This document shows positions 18,004-24,720 of a DNA stretch of 35,587 nt, piece after piece. Each line of letters starts with the position of its first letter. Position 1 is the stretch's first letter. Made by a program: the position numbers and the translations under genes. The stretch is from assembly GCA_910580005.1 (NCBI GenBank), contig CAJTXH010000013.1:1-35587 (forward strand), written 5' to 3'. The stretch is from an uncultured Lachnospiraceae bacterium. Lineage in GTDB: Bacteria > Bacillota > Clostridia > Lachnospirales > Lachnospiraceae. The notes under the pieces were generated by a model. The model ran no database searches and had not been told where the DNA came from. It was given only the letters and a program-made list of their open reading frames with translations.

Positions 18004-18207
18004 TTTGCAAACAGACGCAGGGTTTCCATGTCCAGACTGAATATTCCATTCCAGGGCATGTTCTCACTACGTCAGCCCACGCAGCGGCACATAAAATCCC
18101 TATGCCGCAAGCGGCATTTAAGACGGGATTTAAATGCCGGCGGTGCTGAAGTGCCCCTGTCATAGAATATTTAGCTGGACACTGGAAACCTGCTGTTTAC
18201 TGGCAAA
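18004..18207. other. 200-nt rod-shaped palindromic element (structured RNA or MITE-like)
   Basis: Nested complementary arms span the whole stretch. TTTGC pairs with GCAAA (18004-18008/18203-18207), AAACAG with CTGTTT (18009-18014/18193-18198), GTTTCCA with TGGAAAC (18022-18028/18183-18189), TCCAG with CTGGA (18031-18035/18175-18179) and AATATTC with GAATATT (18040-18046/18165-18171). Inside these, CAGGGCA pairs with TGCCCCTG, AAATCCC with GGGATTT (18094-18100/18125-18131), and the apex is ATGCCGC/GCGGCAT (18102-18108/18111-18117). An asymmetric bubble of about 20 nt sits at 18064-18083. Its GC content is clearly above the flanks. It starts 13 nt after the BspA stop. It could be a MITE-like element, a 3' UTR structure or an independent RNA. 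No promoter of its own is evident. Confidence 0.65.
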
Positions 18208-18278
18208 ATTACAAAATAGAACTTCTGCTTTTCTTTTGGTAATTGCATTATAGATATAGAAAAAATGGAGATATAGTT

Positions 18279-18965
18279 ATGGAACAGTATATATTTTTAC
18301 ATGGGTTAGGCCAGACACCTGCTGACTGGGAAAAAGTGATTTGCAATCTGCCAGTAGAAAATGTTCTTTGCCCAAACCTGTTTGAAGCATGTGGAAGAGC
18401 CAGTTATGAAATGTTATTGAAACAGTTTGAGGAGCAATTTGCGTCTTATGAAGTTTTACATTTATGTGGTATATCCCTTGGGGCAGTACTGGCACTGCAT
18501 TATGCAATTAAACATCCCGGACAGGTGAAATCATTAGTATTAATTGCTCCGCAATATAAAATGCCCAAAGCACTTCTCAGTATTCAAAATGTTATATTCT
18601 GGTGTATGCCGAATGCTGCCTTTCAAAGTATGGGTGTAAAAAAGAAAGATATGATTGCTATGTCTAATTCTATGAAAAAAATAAATCTCCAGCAAGAACT
18701 TCAATATGTAAGCTGCCCGGTAATAATTCTTTGTGGTAAAAAAGATAAAGCGAATATAAAAGCAGCTTTAAGTCTGCATACAAAAATAAAACAGGCAAGG
18801 ATTTTTCTGGTAGAAAACGCCGGACATGAATTGAATGTAGAACAGCCTGAAAAAACAGCAGAATTGATAATGAGTTTTTATAAAGCACTTGCAATCAAAC
18901 CTAAGATATGCTATATTATAAACACAAAGAAAGAGCAACCGCCCACAAGGGGGTTGGCCAATTAA
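18279..18965 (+). CDS. alpha/beta fold hydrolase
   Basis: This is a 228-residue protein of the alpha/beta hydrolase superfamily. The oxyanion segment FLHGLGQTPADW is at residues 5-16, the nucleophile elbow is GISLGA (Ser of GxSxG), the acid is probably Asp in CGKKDKAN and the base is His in NAGHELNVEQP. Substrate is unknown; an esterase or MenH-like role is equally possible. The start at 18279 is chosen because GGAG lies 8 nt upstream; an in-frame ATG at 18243 has no such site. The domain should end near MSFYKAL. The last 25 or so residues are encoded by the promoter and body of the antitoxin RNA, so this tail is probably an artefact of that locus having replaced the original 3' end. Confidence 0.8.
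   Translation: MEQYIFLHGLGQTPADWEKVICNLPVENVLCPNLFEACGRASYEMLLKQFEEQFASYEVLHLCGISLGAVLALHYAIKHPGQVKSLVLIAPQYKMPKALLSIQNVIFWCMPNAAFQSMGVKKKDMIAMSNSMKKINLQQELQYVSCPVIILCGKKDKANIKAALSLHTKIKQARIFLVENAGHELNVEQPEKTAELIMSFYKALAIKPKICYIINTKKEQPPTRGLAN
18889..18917 (+). promoter_or_regulatory. promoter of the antitoxin RNA
   Basis: TTGCAA (18889-18894), a 17-nt spacer and TATATT (18912-18917) lie inside the 3' end of the hydrolase frame. The predicted transcript start is near 18924. Confidence 0.65.
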
Positions 18966-19017
18966 ACAAAGTAGCAATGCCACCCATTACCGGTCAAAGT
19001 ATCAGGGTGGCTTTTGC
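18924..19017 (+). ncRNA. RatA-like type I antitoxin RNA
   Basis: This predicted RNA of about 95 nt starts from the 18889 promoter and ends at the GCCACCC/GGGTGGC terminator. Its 5' part holds a hairpin, CAACC...GGTTG (18936-18940/18952-18956) with CCC/GGG inside. It is transcribed toward the toxin gene and is fully complementary to the 3' UTR of the toxin mRNA, not to its coding part. That is the TxpA/RatA arrangement known from Bacillus subtilis, in which the duplex leads to toxin mRNA decay. The call rests on architecture, not on sequence identity to RatA. Confidence 0.7.
18936..18956 (-). terminator. terminator of the toxin mRNA
   Basis: Read on the minus strand, CAACC and GGTTG flank CCC/GGG and a small loop, then CTCTTTCTTTGTGTTT follows. 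The same sequence forms the 5' hairpin of the antitoxin RNA on the plus strand. It places the toxin mRNA end near 18920. Confidence 0.55.
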
Positions 19018-19018
19018 T
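18973..19018 (+). terminator. terminator of the antitoxin RNA
   Basis: GCCACCC (18979-18985) pairs with GGGTGGC (19005-19011), followed by TTTT. The AGCAA/TTGCT flanks (18973-18977/19014-19018) extend the stem. Confidence 0.75.
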
Positions 19019-19030
19019 ATGTATGATTAC

Positions 19031-19126
19031 TTACAAAATGTATATAAATGTAAGCAATGCTAAAATAAATAACCCAAAGGTCATTAAATCTTTAAAATCA
19101 AAATTATTGTTATCTTGATTTTTCAT
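19031..19126 (-). CDS. small hydrophobic type I toxin (holin-like toxin/TxpA-like)
   Basis: This 31-residue peptide begins MKNQDNNNFDFKDLMTFG and continues into a single hydrophobic helix, LFILALLTFIYIL, ending at a TAA. The polar head, LMTFGLFILALLTFI core and length match the putative holin-like toxin class (TxpA, BsrG and relatives), whose members insert in the membrane and harm the producing cell. The start follows a strong GGGGGTGAT Shine-Dalgarno that is sequestered in a 9-bp hairpin, a common control in this class. It has its own promoter (19191-19219) and a convergent antisense RNA covering its 3' UTR. Alternative: a small membrane peptide with no toxic role. Confidence 0.82.
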   Translation of the reverse strand: MKNQDNNNFDFKDLMTFGLFILALLTFIYIL

Positions 19127-19134
19127 AGCATCAC

Positions 19135-19156
19135 CCCCATTCTTTTTAGAATGAGG
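19135..19156 (-). promoter_or_regulatory. Shine-Dalgarno-sequestering hairpin of the toxin mRNA
   Basis: On the minus strand CCTCATTCT (19156-19148) pairs with AGAATGGGG (19143-19135) around a 4-nt loop. The GGGG arm is the core of the toxin ribosome site, so translation should be self-repressed until the hairpin opens. Confidence 0.6.
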
Positions 19157-19190
19157 CCAACACACCCTGTAACACGATTGCTTTTTTGGG

Positions 19191-19219
19191 ATTATATCAT
19201 ATCTTTTAACACTTCACAA
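19191..19219 (-). promoter_or_regulatory. toxin promoter with extended -10
   Basis: On the minus strand TTGTGA (19219-19214), a 17-nt spacer ending in TGA and TATAAT (19196-19191) form an extended -10 promoter. The transcript would start near 19184, giving a 5' UTR of about 58 nt. Confidence 0.7.
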
Positions 19220-19481
19220 CAATTTTTTCAAAACAAAACTGTATGAGTATGGCTATGCACAATGCAGATGGTAGTAAAATTAATTATATTTATTCTATTC
19301 CAAGAATTAGTGTATAATTTGTAAAAACGATTTCATATAAAATTTAAATTATTACCTATAAATGAGCAAATCCAAAAATATTATCAAAATATATATTTTG
19401 TATTAATCAGTAATCAAACTATTTGTATAAATATTATTGATTGTAATTGTATAAAACTAATAAAATATAAGCGGTTTATAG

Positions 19482-19553
19482 ATGGTTTATGCTCCTATCA
19501 AAATTGTTTTTTGTGCAGTTTTTGAAATTAGCTTATTTATAGTTGTTACTTAG
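19482..19553 (+). CDS. possible 23-residue hydrophobic peptide
   Basis: The open frame reads MVYAPIKIVFCAVFEISLFI then VVT and stops within the stem of the 19550 terminator. It is almost wholly hydrophobic, like a membrane peptide or degenerate type I toxin. There is no good Shine-Dalgarno, so it may be chance. It is recorded because an orphan terminator follows immediately. Confidence 0.2.
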   Translation: MVYAPIKIVFCAVFEISLFIVVT

Positions 19554-19590
19554 GATAATAATATAGAATATTTATTATCCTAATTTTTTT
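19550..19590 (+). terminator. orphan Rho-independent terminator
   Basis: TTAGGATAATA (19550-19560) pairs perfectly with TATTATCCTAA (19573-19583) around a 12-nt loop, then seven T residues. There is no recognised gene upstream on the plus strand before the antitoxin RNA, which has its own terminator. Confidence 0.75.
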
Positions 19591-19672
19591 AATTTTACTT
19601 AATTTGGATATAATTTCTAATAGATATATTATAAAATATTTTATATAAACGTCTTTATTTTACCATATTTAT

Positions 19673-19701
19673 TTGATATATAATTATAGGGTAAATATAA
19701 A
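19673..19701 (+). promoter_or_regulatory. promoter for BspA-like gene 2
   Basis: TTGATA (19673-19678), a 17-nt spacer and TATAAA (19696-19701) are followed by a very short leader and AAAGGAG before the ATG at 19731. Confidence 0.55.
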
Positions 19702-19730
19702 AAATTATTATCCAAAGGAGATATAGTTTT

Positions 19731-21899
19731 ATGATTAAAAAATTATTAAAAAAAATTATTTTGAATAAATATTGTAAATTCTTTTTATTTGCAGTGTGTT
19801 GGCTTTTTGCATGGCTTTATTATAGTAATATGGATGTTGCTGCAAGTGAAGGAAAGGTCGCAGTATATACTAAAGACAATATAATTGTAAACTGCCAGGG
19901 AAAAGGGACTCTAACTATTGGAAAAAATATAAAAAAGATATCACTGGCAAAATATATTGAAAGTGGAAAAGCAAGTGTAACAGAATTTAGAGTTGCTTCA
20001 GGCAATAAGTACTTTACTGCTGTGGATGGAGTTTTATTCAGCAAAGATAAATCACAACTGGTTTTATATCCAGATGCAAAAGAGGCCGCATCATACACTG
20101 TTAAGGGAGATGTCCAATCTATATCAGAAGATGCATTTGCTTATAATAAATACCTTAAATCAGTTACTATTCCAAAAAGTGTAAATACAATTGGTAATTA
20201 TGCATTTCAAAATTGTGCAAAACTTGAAAGTGTAATATGTAAAGCGGATATATCCAGTATATATGGTACGTTTTACAACTGCAGATTATTAAAATCGTTT
20301 CACATTCCTGAAACTGTAACAGAGATTATGGACAATGCTTTTGCTGGCTGCGAATCATTAGAAGTTAAAATAGGGAAAAATGTATCTTATATATATGACA
20401 ATGCTTTTTATAATGCAGCAGTTTCATTTGAAGTTGACAAAGATAACACTAATTATACTGTTGTTAATGGTACACTTTGCTCCGCAGATGGCACAAGACT
20501 TATGTTTTTCCCATATAAAAAACAGGATACATATACTATACAAGACACAATTGTGGACATAAATAAGTATGCGTTTTATGAAAACGAATTTATTAGAGAA
20601 ATTAGAATAAATACAAACGAATTTAATATGAGCAGCTTGTATGGCTGCATTAATCTGGAAAAGATAATATTTTCGGACAATATGGAAAACATAATTTTTG
20701 GAAACCCAGAAGATGTGGCAATAACTGGTTATAATTTGAAAAACCTTAGAGATATAATTATCCCGGAAACAAATAAGTATTATAAATCATTTGAAGGCGG
20801 CCTGTATTCTGCTGGTTATAAGACTTTGTATATGATACCAGCAGGACGTGATACACTTATTATTAATGAAAATGTGGAAAATATAAAAGATGACTGTAAC
20901 TGTCAAAACAGATTCCAATCAATAAACATTTCTGGCAGTAATAAATTTTTTGCATTAAAAGATAATGTTCTTTATGATAAAGATATGACTAAAATAGTTA
21001 TATTTCCAGGACAGATGACAACATATAAAATTCCAATTACTGTAAGTGATGTATCAGTTATTGTAAATGACTTCTGTACTGATTTTGAAGATGAGGGATT
21101 TACAAAAAATAACAATGCTGCATATAACCTTGAGAATATTATAGCTGATGACGCAAGCAGCTATTTTAAAACTCTAGATGGCGTGTTATATGATAAGGAT
21201 ATGACAGAGCTTTTATTATATCCACAAAAGCGTAAAGGTGCATATGCTGTGCCTGGCAGTGTTACAAAGCTTAATCCAGCAACATTTGCATATGCATCTG
21301 CATTGACAAAGCTTACCGTTCCAGTTAATAGTGTACTTGTATTAAATGGCTGCAGCTCATTAAAAAAATTGGAATATGCAGAAGGTGTAGCAAGTGTAAC
21401 AATTTATGGAAATTGGCTTTATACAGGCGGAGTACAGCTAGAAAAACTGTATCTTCCAAGTAGTATAAGATATATACATCTTGTTAGGATAGGTGGCAAT
21501 ACTACAATTTATGGTTATAATAATACTGGTGAATATGAATATGACGGAAATGCTATAGATAGCATAAAAACATATGTAACAGGTTTGGGATATAAATATA
21601 AAAGCCTTGGGGCTGCACCAAAAGTTGTACAAAATGGTAAAGCTGTTAAAAGTGGAAGTAATATAAAAGTGTCATGGAAAGCACGTCCAAAAGCTATTGG
21701 ATATAAAATATCATATGTACCAGATAAAAGAAATATATACAAAGAGATTGTATTAAAAAATATAGTTGGAGGCAAAAAGATTTCCTGTACATTTAAAAAG
21801 AGCAAGTTAAATGGTAATAAAAAAATACTTATACGGGCTTATAAAGTTGTAAATGGAATTAAGGTTTATGGAAAACCAGTTGAAATAACTTGTAGGTGA
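19731..21899 (+). CDS. secreted BspA-type leucine-rich-repeat protein (2)
   Basis: This is a 722-residue exported protein. The N-terminus is strongly basic, followed by a hydrophobic stretch (FFLFAVCWLFAWLYY) and a likely cleavage after AAS near residue 39. LRR_5-type repeats are clearest at about 110-220 (IGNYAFQNCAKLESV, ITEIMDNAFAGCESLEVKI-like units). More divergent repeats and GVLYDKDMTELLLYP-type inserts run to about 620. The C-terminus has a fibronectin-III-like segment (NIKVSWKARPKAIGYKISY, ILIRAYKVVNG). Domain order is the same as in the 15405 protein, but the sequences differ widely, so they are old paralogues. No cell-wall anchor motif is seen. It has its own promoter and terminator. 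Confidence 0.86.
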   Translation: MIKKLLKKIILNKYCKFFLFAVCWLFAWLYYSNMDVAASEGKVAVYTKDNIIVNCQGKGTLTIGKNIKKISLAKYIESGKASVTEFRVASGNKYFTAVDGVLFSKDKSQLVLYPDAKEAASYTVKGDVQSISEDAFAYNKYLKSVTIPKSVNTIGNYAFQNCAKLESVICKADISSIYGTFYNCRLLKSFHIPETVTEIMDNAFAGCESLEVKIGKNVSYIYDNAFYNAAVSFEVDKDNTNYTVVNGTLCSADGTRLMFFPYKKQDTYTIQDTIVDINKYAFYENEFIREIRINTNEFNMSSLYGCINLEKIIFSDNMENIIFGNPEDVAITGYNLKNLRDIIIPETNKYYKSFEGGLYSAGYKTLYMIPAGRDTLIINENVENIKDDCNCQNRFQSINISGSNKFFALKDNVLYDKDMTKIVIFPGQMTTYKIPITVSDVSVIVNDFCTDFEDEGFTKNNNAAYNLENIIADDASSYFKTLDGVLYDKDMTELLLYPQKRKGAYAVPGSVTKLNPATFAYASALTKLTVPVNSVLVLNGCSSLKKLEYAEGVASVTIYGNWLYTGGVQLEKLYLPSSIRYIHLVRIGGNTTIYGYNNTGEYEYDGNAIDSIKTYVTGLGYKYKSLGAAPKVVQNGKAVKSGSNIKVSWKARPKAIGYKISYVPDKRNIYKEIVLKNIVGGKKISCTFKKSKLNGNKKILIRAYKVVNGIKVYGKPVEITCR

Positions 21900-21907
21900 A
21901 AAAATAT

Positions 21908-21950
21908 AGTGCCATCATATCATTTTTTAAGAATGGTGGCACTTTTATTT
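21908..21950 (+). terminator. terminator after BspA-like gene 2, possibly bidirectional
   Basis: AGTGCCATCAT (21908-21918) pairs with ATGGTGGCACT (21933-21943) with one G-U pair, followed by TTTTATTTT. On the minus strand ATATTTTTT follows the hairpin, so it can also end the spore-coat-type transcript. Confidence 0.85.
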
Positions 21951-22033
21951 TAGGTTTTTTTTCAACTTCAATTTGCATATTATGAAGTTTTACATTTATG
22001 CAGAATATTCCTGTTCTGGCACAGAAACGTCAG

Positions 22034-22492
22034 TTATGCCATGCCATTTGCCATTTTGTATTTATAAAGCATATGTGCATGGTTCTGTTCTTCAATCTGT
22101 ATATCAGCCAGAAGTTTCCTTAATGCAGCATCAGCAAAAAGGAAAACGTCCATATTGTATTCAGATGAAACAAGTTTTTCTGTAGCAATGCAGTCTGTTA
22201 CAAGGAAATTGTCAGATTTTTTATCATCACTGTTTGTTAATGTGTTGTATGTTGCTTTTGGTTCGTAGTTTTTGCCATCACTGTCATTACAGTTACATGA
22301 AGGTACTGTGCCATCAAGCACTTGTTGTAATGAATTAAAGTGTTCCTGTTCTTTCTGCTGTAATGTCTGGAACAGTTCCTTTAAAACAGGGTCTTTGGCT
22401 TCTTCTTTGTATTTGCCATATTTTTTAATGCATGTTTCTTCTTGTGTCTGTAAATCTTTAACCGCTGTTTTTTCTTTTTCTTTTAATACCAT
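22034..22492 (-). CDS. ferritin-like spore-coat-type protein (CotF-related)
   Basis: This is a 152-residue, mostly helical protein. The first helices contain QTQEETCIKKYGKY and QQKEQEHFNSLQQV, and the C-terminal helices contain LADIQIEEQNHAHMLYKY. The paired E...EHF and EEQNHAH patterns recall ferritin-like four-helix bundles, the fold of the CotF/DUF-type coat proteins of spore formers. A middle segment with CNCNDSDG and TYNTLTNSDDKKSDNF matches the arrangement of clostridial proteins annotated as spore coat. The start follows GAGGAATT on the minus strand. It stands alone. Coat function is inferred by family; metal binding is possible but not shown. Confidence 0.7.
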   Translation of the reverse strand: MVLKEKEKTAVKDLQTQEETCIKKYGKYKEEAKDPVLKELFQTLQQKEQEHFNSLQQVLDGTVPSCNCNDSDGKNYEPKATYNTLTNSDDKKSDNFLVTDCIATEKLVSSEYNMDVFLFADAALRKLLADIQIEEQNHAHMLYKYKMANGMA

Positions 22493-22594
22493 TATAATTC
22501 CTCACTTTAATTTTTTTAAGGAAAGAAGCTTTTTCCTTATATGGTAGTTTGCATCTTTTATGGAAAAATTATTCATTTATAATACCAGGATTTT

Positions 22595-22631
22595 AAAAAA
22601 TCCTCGAATTTAACCGGCTGTGAATAGTAAC
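22595..22631 (+). repeat. dispersed intergenic repeat, copy B
   Basis: AAAAAATCCTCGAATTTAAC continues into CGGCTGTGAATAGTAAC. It shares its first half exactly with 19-55 and its second half loosely. It lies between the divergent spore-coat-type gene and the STM4015-like gene, about 40 nt upstream of the latter's promoter. Confidence 0.5.
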
Positions 22632-22671
22632 AAAAATTTACAAAATAAATGTGCTTTTTTAACAAAACATA

Positions 22672-22700
22672 TGTACAACCGGCATATAAAGTGGTAAAAT
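22672..22700 (+). promoter_or_regulatory. promoter of the STM401x-like cluster
   Basis: TGTACA (22672-22677), a 17-nt spacer and TAAAAT (22695-22700) lie 36 nt before the first start codon. No other promoter is obvious before acpS, so the cluster and the acpS-rlmH genes may form one long unit. Confidence 0.55.
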
Positions 22701-22735
22701 ATACATATCTAAATAAACTTAAAGGGAGGTATTAT

Positions 22736-23608
22736 ATGTACAAGAGCAAACGTTATGAGTATGACTATGACGATTACGAAGAGGGTGACAAAAGCGCAGA
22801 AACAATGGTTGCCGATATTATGGCAGATGAAGAGTTTCCATCATTAGAGGGGATAATTATAGGTTCATGGGGTGATGCCTGGGATGATACATGCCAGAGC
22901 ATTATTGATGACATAGTTAAAAATAAGGACAAGTTTTCACATATTAAGAGTCTTTTTATTGGTGATATGGGGTTTGAAGACTGTGAGGTTTCATGGATTA
23001 TCCAGGCTGATTATTCAAAGTTATGGCAGGCAATGCCACAGCTTGAATCATTGACAATAAAGGGAAGCACTGATTTGTCACTTGGCACTATTAAGCATGA
23101 CAACCTTAAAAAACTGGAAATCATATGTGGCGGGCTGCCTTCAGATATTATTAAAAGCATTGAAGAAGCAGAGCTGCCTTCGCTTGAAACCCTTATATTG
23201 TATATTGGTGTAGAAGATTATGGATTTGATGGGGATAAAGATACGATAAAAGAACTGCTGGAAAAATCAAATTTCCCTGCACTTAAGTATCTTGGGCTTG
23301 AGGATAGTGAAATCCAGGATGACATTGCAGAGCTTGTATTTGACTGTAAGTATATCTCACAAATAGAAACACTTGACCTTGCTAATGGCACACTTACAAA
23401 TAAGGGCGGACAGTTAATCGTGGACAAGCTTAAAGATTATCCAAATATTAAGAAGGTTGATTTACATTACCACTATATGACAGATGAGATAATGGACAAG
23501 CTGGATGAAATTGCAGATGACCTTGATATTGATATTGATGTTGATGAAGACAATGAAGCAGATGAGTATGATGGTGAATTATACTATTATCCTATGCTGA
23601 CAGAATAA
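22736..23608 (+). CDS. STM4015-family leucine-rich-repeat protein
   Basis: This is a 290-residue cytoplasmic protein with no signal peptide. The middle (about residues 60-260) holds ribonuclease-inhibitor-like LRR units such as MPQLESLTIKGSTDLSL, LPSLETLILYIGVE and FPALKYLGLEDSEI. Both ends are acidic and Tyr-rich (start MYKSKRYEYDYDDYEEGDK, end DEYDGELYYYPMLTE). The start at 22736 follows GGGAGG; an in-frame ATG at 22649 precedes the promoter and is rejected. It is the first gene of a cluster that continues with STM4014-, STM4013/4012- and STM4011-like genes, the same set found together in other bacteria. LRRs suggest a protein-binding scaffold. The family name rests on both sequence features and context. 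Confidence 0.78.
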   Translation: MYKSKRYEYDYDDYEEGDKSAETMVADIMADEEFPSLEGIIIGSWGDAWDDTCQSIIDDIVKNKDKFSHIKSLFIGDMGFEDCEVSWIIQADYSKLWQAMPQLESLTIKGSTDLSLGTIKHDNLKKLEIICGGLPSDIIKSIEEAELPSLETLILYIGVEDYGFDGDKDTIKELLEKSNFPALKYLGLEDSEIQDDIAELVFDCKYISQIETLDLANGTLTNKGGQLIVDKLKDYPNIKKVDLHYHYMTDEIMDKLDEIADDLDIDIDVDEDNEADEYDGELYYYPMLTE

Positions 23609-23636
23609 TACTGCAAGTATACTGGAACAGATAATT

Positions 23637-24662
23637 ATGTTAATTTTAATTGGTGATGGCAGTTCAAAGAGAACAGAATACTTTTTAAAGGCAGCAGATA
23701 AACTTGGCGTCCCTGTCCATGTCATTACATGGGAGGATGTCTTTGCAGGCTTTGATTATAGTGCTTTAGAGGGTGCGGTTGTAAAAATAGACCCACCCTC
23801 TTATAAAATTACAGACCTGGAAATAATGCATGAAAGCCTTTTAATTTACCAGGATATATTAAAACGCATGTCTTCCTGTGGATGCCGTTTTTTAAATACA
23901 CCAGAAGCAATTTTAAGGGTGCTTGATAAAAGGGAAGCTAAAAAGGAACTTATAAAACATGGGATTCCTGTTACAAATATGCTTCTTGATAATGTAGATT
24001 CGGCGGACAGGTTACTGGATTTCATGAGGTGCAGTAAAGAATATTCTTTATTTATAAAGCCAGTAAATTATTCTGGTGCAGCAGGAGTCCTGGCGTTCCG
24101 CTTAAACCCTGTAAACGGGCGTATGAAGCTTTATACTTCGTGTATGCTTAAGGACGGGAAACTCTATAATACTAAGAAGTTATCTGCTATTGATAATAGT
24201 AAAGAAATTATAAGCATAATTGACAAACTGGCAGGCAAAGACAATTCTGGCAGTATGCCAGGGTTAATTGCAGAAAAATGGCATCCTAAAGATTCATTTA
24301 ATGGCAAAAGTTATGATTTACGTGTTGTATTCCAGTTTGGAAATGTACGCCATATAGTAGTGCGCCAGGCGGACGGGCCTGTGACTAACCTGCATCTTAA
24401 TAATAATGCAATGGATTTTAAGGATTTAAACCTTCCAGAAAATATTACAGACAGCATTGTGGAAACCTGCCAAAGGACGGCAGGGGCCTTTAAGGGTCTG
24501 GATGTTGCTGGCATTGATGTAATGCTTGACAGGGGAAGCAGAAAACCGCGCATTATTGAAATAAACGGGCAGGGGGATTTAATTTACCAGGATATATATT
24601 CAGCAAACAAAATATATACAGAACAAGTAAACATGCTTTCCAGGAAAGAAATGCTTCTTTAG
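23637..24662 (+). CDS. STM4014-family ATP-grasp protein
   Basis: This is a 341-residue protein with ATP-grasp architecture. Residues about 1-90 form a Rossmann-like N-terminal part (MLILIGDGSSKRTEYFLKAA). The ATP-grasp part shows a nucleotide-binding lysine in LFIKPVNYSGAAGV, an acidic LIAEKWHP segment, DLRVVFQF and the metal-binding end GIDVMLDRGSRKPRIIEING. ATP-grasp enzymes join a carboxylate to an amine or thiol through an acyl-phosphate, and the intact metal ligands suggest activity. Substrate is unknown. It lies 28 nt after the LRR gene with a weak Shine-Dalgarno, so it may depend on translational coupling. Context supports the STM4014 assignment. Confidence 0.8.
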   Translation: MLILIGDGSSKRTEYFLKAADKLGVPVHVITWEDVFAGFDYSALEGAVVKIDPPSYKITDLEIMHESLLIYQDILKRMSSCGCRFLNTPEAILRVLDKREAKKELIKHGIPVTNMLLDNVDSADRLLDFMRCSKEYSLFIKPVNYSGAAGVLAFRLNPVNGRMKLYTSCMLKDGKLYNTKKLSAIDNSKEIISIIDKLAGKDNSGSMPGLIAEKWHPKDSFNGKSYDLRVVFQFGNVRHIVVRQADGPVTNLHLNNNAMDFKDLNLPENITDSIVETCQRTAGAFKGLDVAGIDVMLDRGSRKPRIIEINGQGDLIYQDIYSANKIYTEQVNMLSRKEMLL

Positions 24663-24720
24663 AAAGCAACACTTTTTGGAGAGCATAAGACAAAAGGATA
24701 TAGGAAGTGGGGGAAAACAT

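Larger units (their letters stand above)
19220..19672. other. AT-rich gene-less stretch between the toxin locus and BspA-like gene 2
   Basis: No protein-coding gene of normal size is visible. It contains one strong terminator (19550-19590) with no evident parent gene and a 23-codon hydrophobic open frame just before it (19482-19553). A weak promoter-like pair, TTGATT at about 19437 with ATAAAA 17 nt later, could start a short transcript ending at that terminator. Confidence 0.5.

Noticed and set aside
17914..18165. 83-codon plus-strand frame spanning the end of BspA-like gene 1 and the palindromic element
   Set aside because: It begins inside the BspA gene in another frame and crosses strong hairpin sequence; no ribosome site or family resemblance.
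18175..18200. Resemblance of GGAAACCTGCTG to a cobalamin-riboswitch B12 box
   Set aside because: The other conserved cobalamin elements are absent and the downstream gene is a generic hydrolase; the bases are explained as one arm of the rod.
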